A stretch of 64,000 nucleotides of DNA from Neobacillus niacini NBRC 15566 (GTDB taxonomy: Bacteria; Bacillota; Bacilli; Bacillales; Cytobacillaceae), in NCBI RefSeq assembly GCF_001591505.1, contig NZ_BCVA01000011.1, positions 1-64,000 of the forward strand, read 5' to 3'. Positions 61,074 through 64,000 of this stretch are shown in pieces; the stretch's first letter is position 1, and each line of letters opens with the position of its first letter. The position numbers and the translations under genes are program-made. Below the pieces are notes generated by a model. That model saw only the letters and a list, made by a program, of their open reading frames with translations. It did not search any database and had not been told where the DNA came from.

Positions 61074-61114
61074 AGACAGAAAAAAGAAGCAACAAATGCT
61101 TCTTTTTTCTGTCT
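61074..61114. terminator. Bidirectional terminator
   Basis: A perfect 18-bp stem: 61074-61091 with 61097-61114 around ACAAA, between yhzD and yhaR. Confidence 0.92.
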
Positions 61115-61117
61115 AAC

Positions 61118-61906
61118 TTATTTGCCGATAAATTTTGCTGGTCGTTTTTCTATAAAGGCTCTTATTCCTTCTTGGTGGTCGAATGTTCGACGCATGTTTA
61201 GCTGGCCATTTTTTTCTAACTCTAGAATCTTAAGCAAATGGGGTCTGTTCATATCTGCTAGTATCTTTTTGGTTTTGATCATTGCCTGAACTGGACGTTC
61301 CAGCCAATCGGATATTCTTGCTTCTAGAGTTTCTTGCAAATCTTCTGCAACTTCTTGGACTAATCCTATTTCCAATGCTTCTTGTGCGCTCATCATTTTT
61401 CCATCCCATATAACTTGTTTTGCCTTGACTTCTCCTAATCTTTTTTCTAAAAAGAAGTGAGAACCGCCATCTGGGATTAAACCGATTCCGATAAAATTCA
61501 TTGCCAGTTTGCTCGTTTTATCAGCTATGATGTGGTCTGTAGCCAACGCAAGACTAAATCCAAGCCCCGCCGCTGCACCACTCACAGTACTAATTGTTAA
61601 TTTAGGTAAACTATAAAGAGTTATGATTAATTCACTAATACAATCCATCACAGGAAAGAATTCGCTTTCATCCAGGTTAGAAAGCATCGTTTTAATATCT
61701 CCCCCTGCTGAAAAGGCTTTACCGTTACCGGTTAAAACCACAACATCTATATCATCCGATTCAGCTATTTCCTTGAATTTGCTTACCAGCCCCTTTATCA
61801 TATCCACATCGATTGCATTTAATGATTCAGGCCTGTTCATCTCTACCGTTGCAACTCGTCCATTCACCCACAACTTCACCTTATCCGTTACAAAATTGAT
61901 TGTCAC
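61118..61906 (-). CDS. yhaR: Enoyl-CoA hydratase/isomerase family protein (YhaR)
   Basis: A 262-residue crotonase-fold enzyme. GNGKAFSAGGDIKTM and SGAAAGLGFSLALATD form the oxyanion hole. In the usual active-site strand GGSHFFLEKRLG the second catalytic Glu lies at a shifted position (canonical G-G-x-x-x-L), so hydratase activity is not certain. Probably acts on a CoA ester in fatty-acid breakdown, consistent with the acyl-CoA ligase next door. B. subtilis yhaR occupies the same place. Confidence 0.88.
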   Translation of the reverse strand: MTINFVTDKVKLWVNGRVATVEMNRPESLNAIDVDMIKGLVSKFKEIAESDDIDVVVLTGNGKAFSAGGDIKTMLSNLDESEFFPVMDCISELIITLYSLPKLTISTVSGAAAGLGFSLALATDHIIADKTSKLAMNFIGIGLIPDGGSHFFLEKRLGEVKAKQVIWDGKMMSAQEALEIGLVQEVAEDLQETLEARISDWLERPVQAMIKTKKILADMNRPHLLKILELEKNGQLNMRRTFDHQEGIRAFIEKRPAKFIGK

Positions 61907-62030
61907 CCCAAACGCCTCCCATAATCTTAGTCACTTCCATTATAGCTTGAATACCATGGTTAAAAAATAAATTTTCATAATATATAAAATTTTCACTGAT
62001 AGTAATTTTATATATTTTTTTTATACGTAA

Positions 62031-62060
62031 AAAGGACAAAGATCAGACTCTTTGTCCTTT
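62031..62060 (-). terminator. Intrinsic terminator of the acyl-CoA ligase gene
   Basis: AAAGGACAAAGA (62031-62042) pairs perfectly with 62049-62060 between the ligase and yhaR. Confidence 0.85.
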
Positions 62061-62065
62061 ACAAC

Positions 62066-63682
62066 TTATTTTCTTAGTACTTCCTTTTGAACCTGTTCTC
62101 TTAGTGTCATCTTTAAGAACTTCCCAACCGAGGTCTTCGGAATTTCCTCCAAAAACAAAATTTCATCGGGAAGCCACCACTTAGCAAACTGCGGTGTTAA
62201 AAATTCAATTAAATCTTCCTTTTTCACCTTATCCTTATATGAATCTTTTAATACCACACAAGCAACCGGTCTTTCTTGCCATTGTTCATGCGGGACTGCA
62301 ACAACCGCCGCTTCAAACACTGACTCATGCGCCATTAATGCATTCTCTAAATCAACGGAGGATATCCATTCTCCGCCGCTCTTAATTAAATCCTTTGTTC
62401 GATCGACAATTTTCACAAAGCCTTCTTCGTCGATGGTTACAACATCACCAGTGTGGAGCCAGCCGTCATGGAAGGCGTCTTGTGTTCTCTCATCCTTATA
62501 ATACTCTGAGGCAATCCACGGACCCTTAATACATAACTCTCCCATTTCTTTACCATCCCAAGCAACTTCCCCATCCTTGCCCACGACTTTTATGCTTAAG
62601 CCAGGAACAAGAACGCCTTGCTTTGCTCTTATTTCTAGTCTTTCTTCATAATCTAAATTCTCCTGATAGCTTTTTAATGTTGAAATAACCACGAGTGGGC
62701 TTGTTTCAGTCATTCCATAAGCATGTAGGAATGGTACGTTATGCCGCTGCTCAAAGGCCTTAATCATCCCTTTAGGCGCAGCTGAACCTCCGCAAAGCAC
62801 TCCTCTTAAACTACTTAGATCATAAGAGCCCTCATCAAGTTGCTTTAACAGACCAAGCCATATGGTTGGAACACCAGCAGTGATAGTAACCTTTTCGCTT
62901 TCTATAAACTCTGCCAGCAGTTTTGGAGTAAAATATGGTCCAGGCAGCACCAATGATGTCCCAAACCAAACTGCCGCAAAGGGCATACCCCAGGCATTGG
63001 CATGAAACATCGGGACAACTGGCAATGCTATGTCTTTCTCACTCATAGCGGCACTATCTGCCAGCCCTAACGCCATACTATGAAGAAAAATCCCTCTATG
63101 CGAGTATACAACCCCTTTTGGATTTCCTGTAGTCGCAGAGGTATAGCACATACCTGCAGGGTCGTTCTCTTCTATATCATCTGGATATTGAAAGTTAGGA
63201 TTTGCTTCCGCTAATAATGTTTCATAATCATAGATTGGTGAAAGTGTAGTTTTAGGGAGTACCTTGTCGTCTGTCATAATCACATAAGCCTTAACGCTTT
63301 TTAACTCATGTGCACATTTTTCTAGTAATGGAACTAAGTCTGGGTCTACTAAGAGGATACTATCTTCTGCATGATTGATGATATACGAAATATGCTGCGG
63401 AGAGAGTCGAATGTTAATGGTATGTAGGACAGCACCCATACATGGAATGGCAAAATATGCTTCTAAATGACGGTGATGATTCCACGCTAGTGTTCCTACC
63501 CTATCACCTTTTTCTACTCCTAGTTTATTTAAACTATCTGCAAGTCGTCTTGTTCTTTCACCGATTTGTTTATACGTAAACCGATGAATGCCACTTGATG
63601 TTCTGGAAATAACCTGTTTCTTTGGAAAATACTTTTCTGCTCTCTCAATCATCTGTGTCATTGTTAAAGGTGTTTGCATCAT
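62066..63682 (-). CDS. Acyl-CoA ligase (AMP-binding, medium/long-chain type)
   Basis: A 538-residue adenylate-forming enzyme. CYTSATTGNPKGVVYSH is the P-loop (Ser-Ala variant instead of SGTTG), HAYGMTETSPL and GWLHTGDVVTIDEEGF follow, and KTSVGKFLK holds the catalytic Lys. Closest in style to AlkK/medium-chain fatty-acyl-CoA synthetases. GGAGGGG lies 8 nt before ATG 63682. A perfect cre box sits 21 nt upstream of the start, so catabolite repression is expected. Upstream of, and in the same direction as, yhaR; a terminator separates them. Confidence 0.92.
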   Translation of the reverse strand: MMQTPLTMTQMIERAEKYFPKKQVISRTSSGIHRFTYKQIGERTRRLADSLNKLGVEKGDRVGTLAWNHHRHLEAYFAIPCMGAVLHTINIRLSPQHISYIINHAEDSILLVDPDLVPLLEKCAHELKSVKAYVIMTDDKVLPKTTLSPIYDYETLLAEANPNFQYPDDIEENDPAGMCYTSATTGNPKGVVYSHRGIFLHSMALGLADSAAMSEKDIALPVVPMFHANAWGMPFAAVWFGTSLVLPGPYFTPKLLAEFIESEKVTITAGVPTIWLGLLKQLDEGSYDLSSLRGVLCGGSAAPKGMIKAFEQRHNVPFLHAYGMTETSPLVVISTLKSYQENLDYEERLEIRAKQGVLVPGLSIKVVGKDGEVAWDGKEMGELCIKGPWIASEYYKDERTQDAFHDGWLHTGDVVTIDEEGFVKIVDRTKDLIKSGGEWISSVDLENALMAHESVFEAAVVAVPHEQWQERPVACVVLKDSYKDKVKKEDLIEFLTPQFAKWWLPDEILFLEEIPKTSVGKFLKMTLREQVQKEVLRK

Positions 63683-63702
63683 TGCTAAATCCCCTCCATA
63701 AT

Positions 63703-63716
63703 TGAAAGCGTTTTCA
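63703..63716. promoter_or_regulatory. CcpA cre box
   Basis: TGAAAGCGTTTTCA matches the consensus TGWAANCGNTNWCA exactly. It lies just upstream of the ribosome site of the acyl-CoA ligase gene, a roadblock position for CcpA. Confidence 0.85.
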
Positions 63717-63818
63717 AATCATAGTATTCTTTTGTCCTATTAAATATTCGTTATGTATAAGACATTTCCTCTATAGAGAACGATTTTTTTTTTAGCAAAT
63801 ATGCATGAGCAATGCTAT

Positions 63819-64000
63819 TTGACCTAATTTTTGATTTTTCCTTTTTTCGGTCAAGTGGGAGTCTCCCATTTGACCCAATTTCTGATTTTCGCTTTTTTCG
63901 GTCAAGTGGGAGCCTCCCATTTCACCCAATTTCTGATTTTCGCTTTTTTCGGTCAGGTAGGAGCCTCCCATTTGACCCAATTTCTGATTTTCGCTTTTTT
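63819..64000. repeat. 51-bp palindromic tandem repeat (cut by window edge)
   Basis: Units start near 63849, 63900 and 63951 (period exactly 51), with a partial unit before. Each contains GTCAAGTGGGAG, C, CTCCCATTTGAC, a hairpin with 12-bp arms (one G-U), plus the spacer CCAATTTCTGATTTTCGC. Units differ by one to four bases. The array runs off the window. The open frame across it is an effect of the period being divisible by three. Confidence 0.9.

Noticed and set aside
63792-63980. Minus-strand 62-residue frame with 17-residue repeats
   Set aside because: Frame results from a 51-bp non-coding repeat; no ribosome site or start context.
63819-64000. CRISPR array at the right edge
   Set aside because: The entire 51-bp period is repeated, so there are no variable spacers.
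1-64000. Insertion sequence, prophage or integrated element
   Set aside because: No transposase, integrase, phage structural gene or attachment repeat was recognised.

Overview
The window looks like chromosome from a spore-forming, competence-capable Bacillaceae member (Bacillus/Neobacillus type). Base composition is AT-rich and Shine-Dalgarno sequences are strong. It carries a complete gerP spore-germination operon, comK, scoC/hpr, two YjcZ-type sporulation microproteins, and a gene order resembling the B. subtilis yis-yhj-yhf-yhg-yha region (yisL, gerP, addBA, yhjE-sip, yhjD-comK-yhzC, yhfN, lcfB, lplJ, yhfI, hemEHY, hmoB, ecsABC, hit, trpP, scoC, yhaI, prsA, yhaL, yhaMNO, yhaPQ, yhaR). No rRNA, tRNA, CRISPR array, insertion sequence or prophage was seen. 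Almost all genes look intact.

Layout. 1-207: diverged 51-52 bp palindromic repeats. 0.3-9.1 kb: a short-chain dehydrogenase; an asnO-like asparagine synthetase in tandem with a membrane-anchored amylase-fold protein that has lost its catalytic residues; and a tungsten-cofactor cluster (MoeB/ThiF-like activator, aldehyde:ferredoxin oxidoreductase, MoaD-like carrier and a small unknown protein). 9.2-10.6 kb: yisL and a decayed CpaF/TadA-like ATPase preceded by a c-di-GMP-I riboswitch with a terminator/antiterminator platform. 10.7-12.8 kb: gerPABCDEF behind a sigma-K-type promoter. 12.8-20.1 kb: addB-addA. 20.2-28.2 kb: signal peptidase, TVP38 protein, LCP transferase, yhjD/comK/yhzC, M48 protease, azlCD, and lcfB with a perfect FadR box.

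28.3-34.9 kb is the main accessory island. It holds an ATP-grasp (YheC/D type)-Mur ligase fusion, a separate ATP-grasp ligase, a stand-alone MurF-like ligase lacking the usual UDP-MurNAc domain, and a secreted protein with one intact and two degenerate NlpC/P60 domains. Together these suggest an undescribed amide-ligase pathway, perhaps tied to envelope or spore.

35-47.9 kb: lplJ, yhfI, hemEHY, hmoB, a permease plus M20 hydrolase, a PAP2 phosphatase and ecsABC. Between ecsA and hit lies about 0.4 kb of non-coding DNA whose ends can pair through 11 perfect base pairs and which contains several hairpins; it looks like a large structured RNA. 48.5-64 kb: hit, trpP with a TRAP-type leader, scoC, yjcZ pair, prsA, yhaMNO, the yhaPQ ABC exporter, yhaR, and an acyl-CoA ligase under a perfect cre box. 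The window ends in a 51-bp palindromic tandem repeat.

Gene names rest on recognition of conserved families and synteny with B. subtilis. No database search was run.
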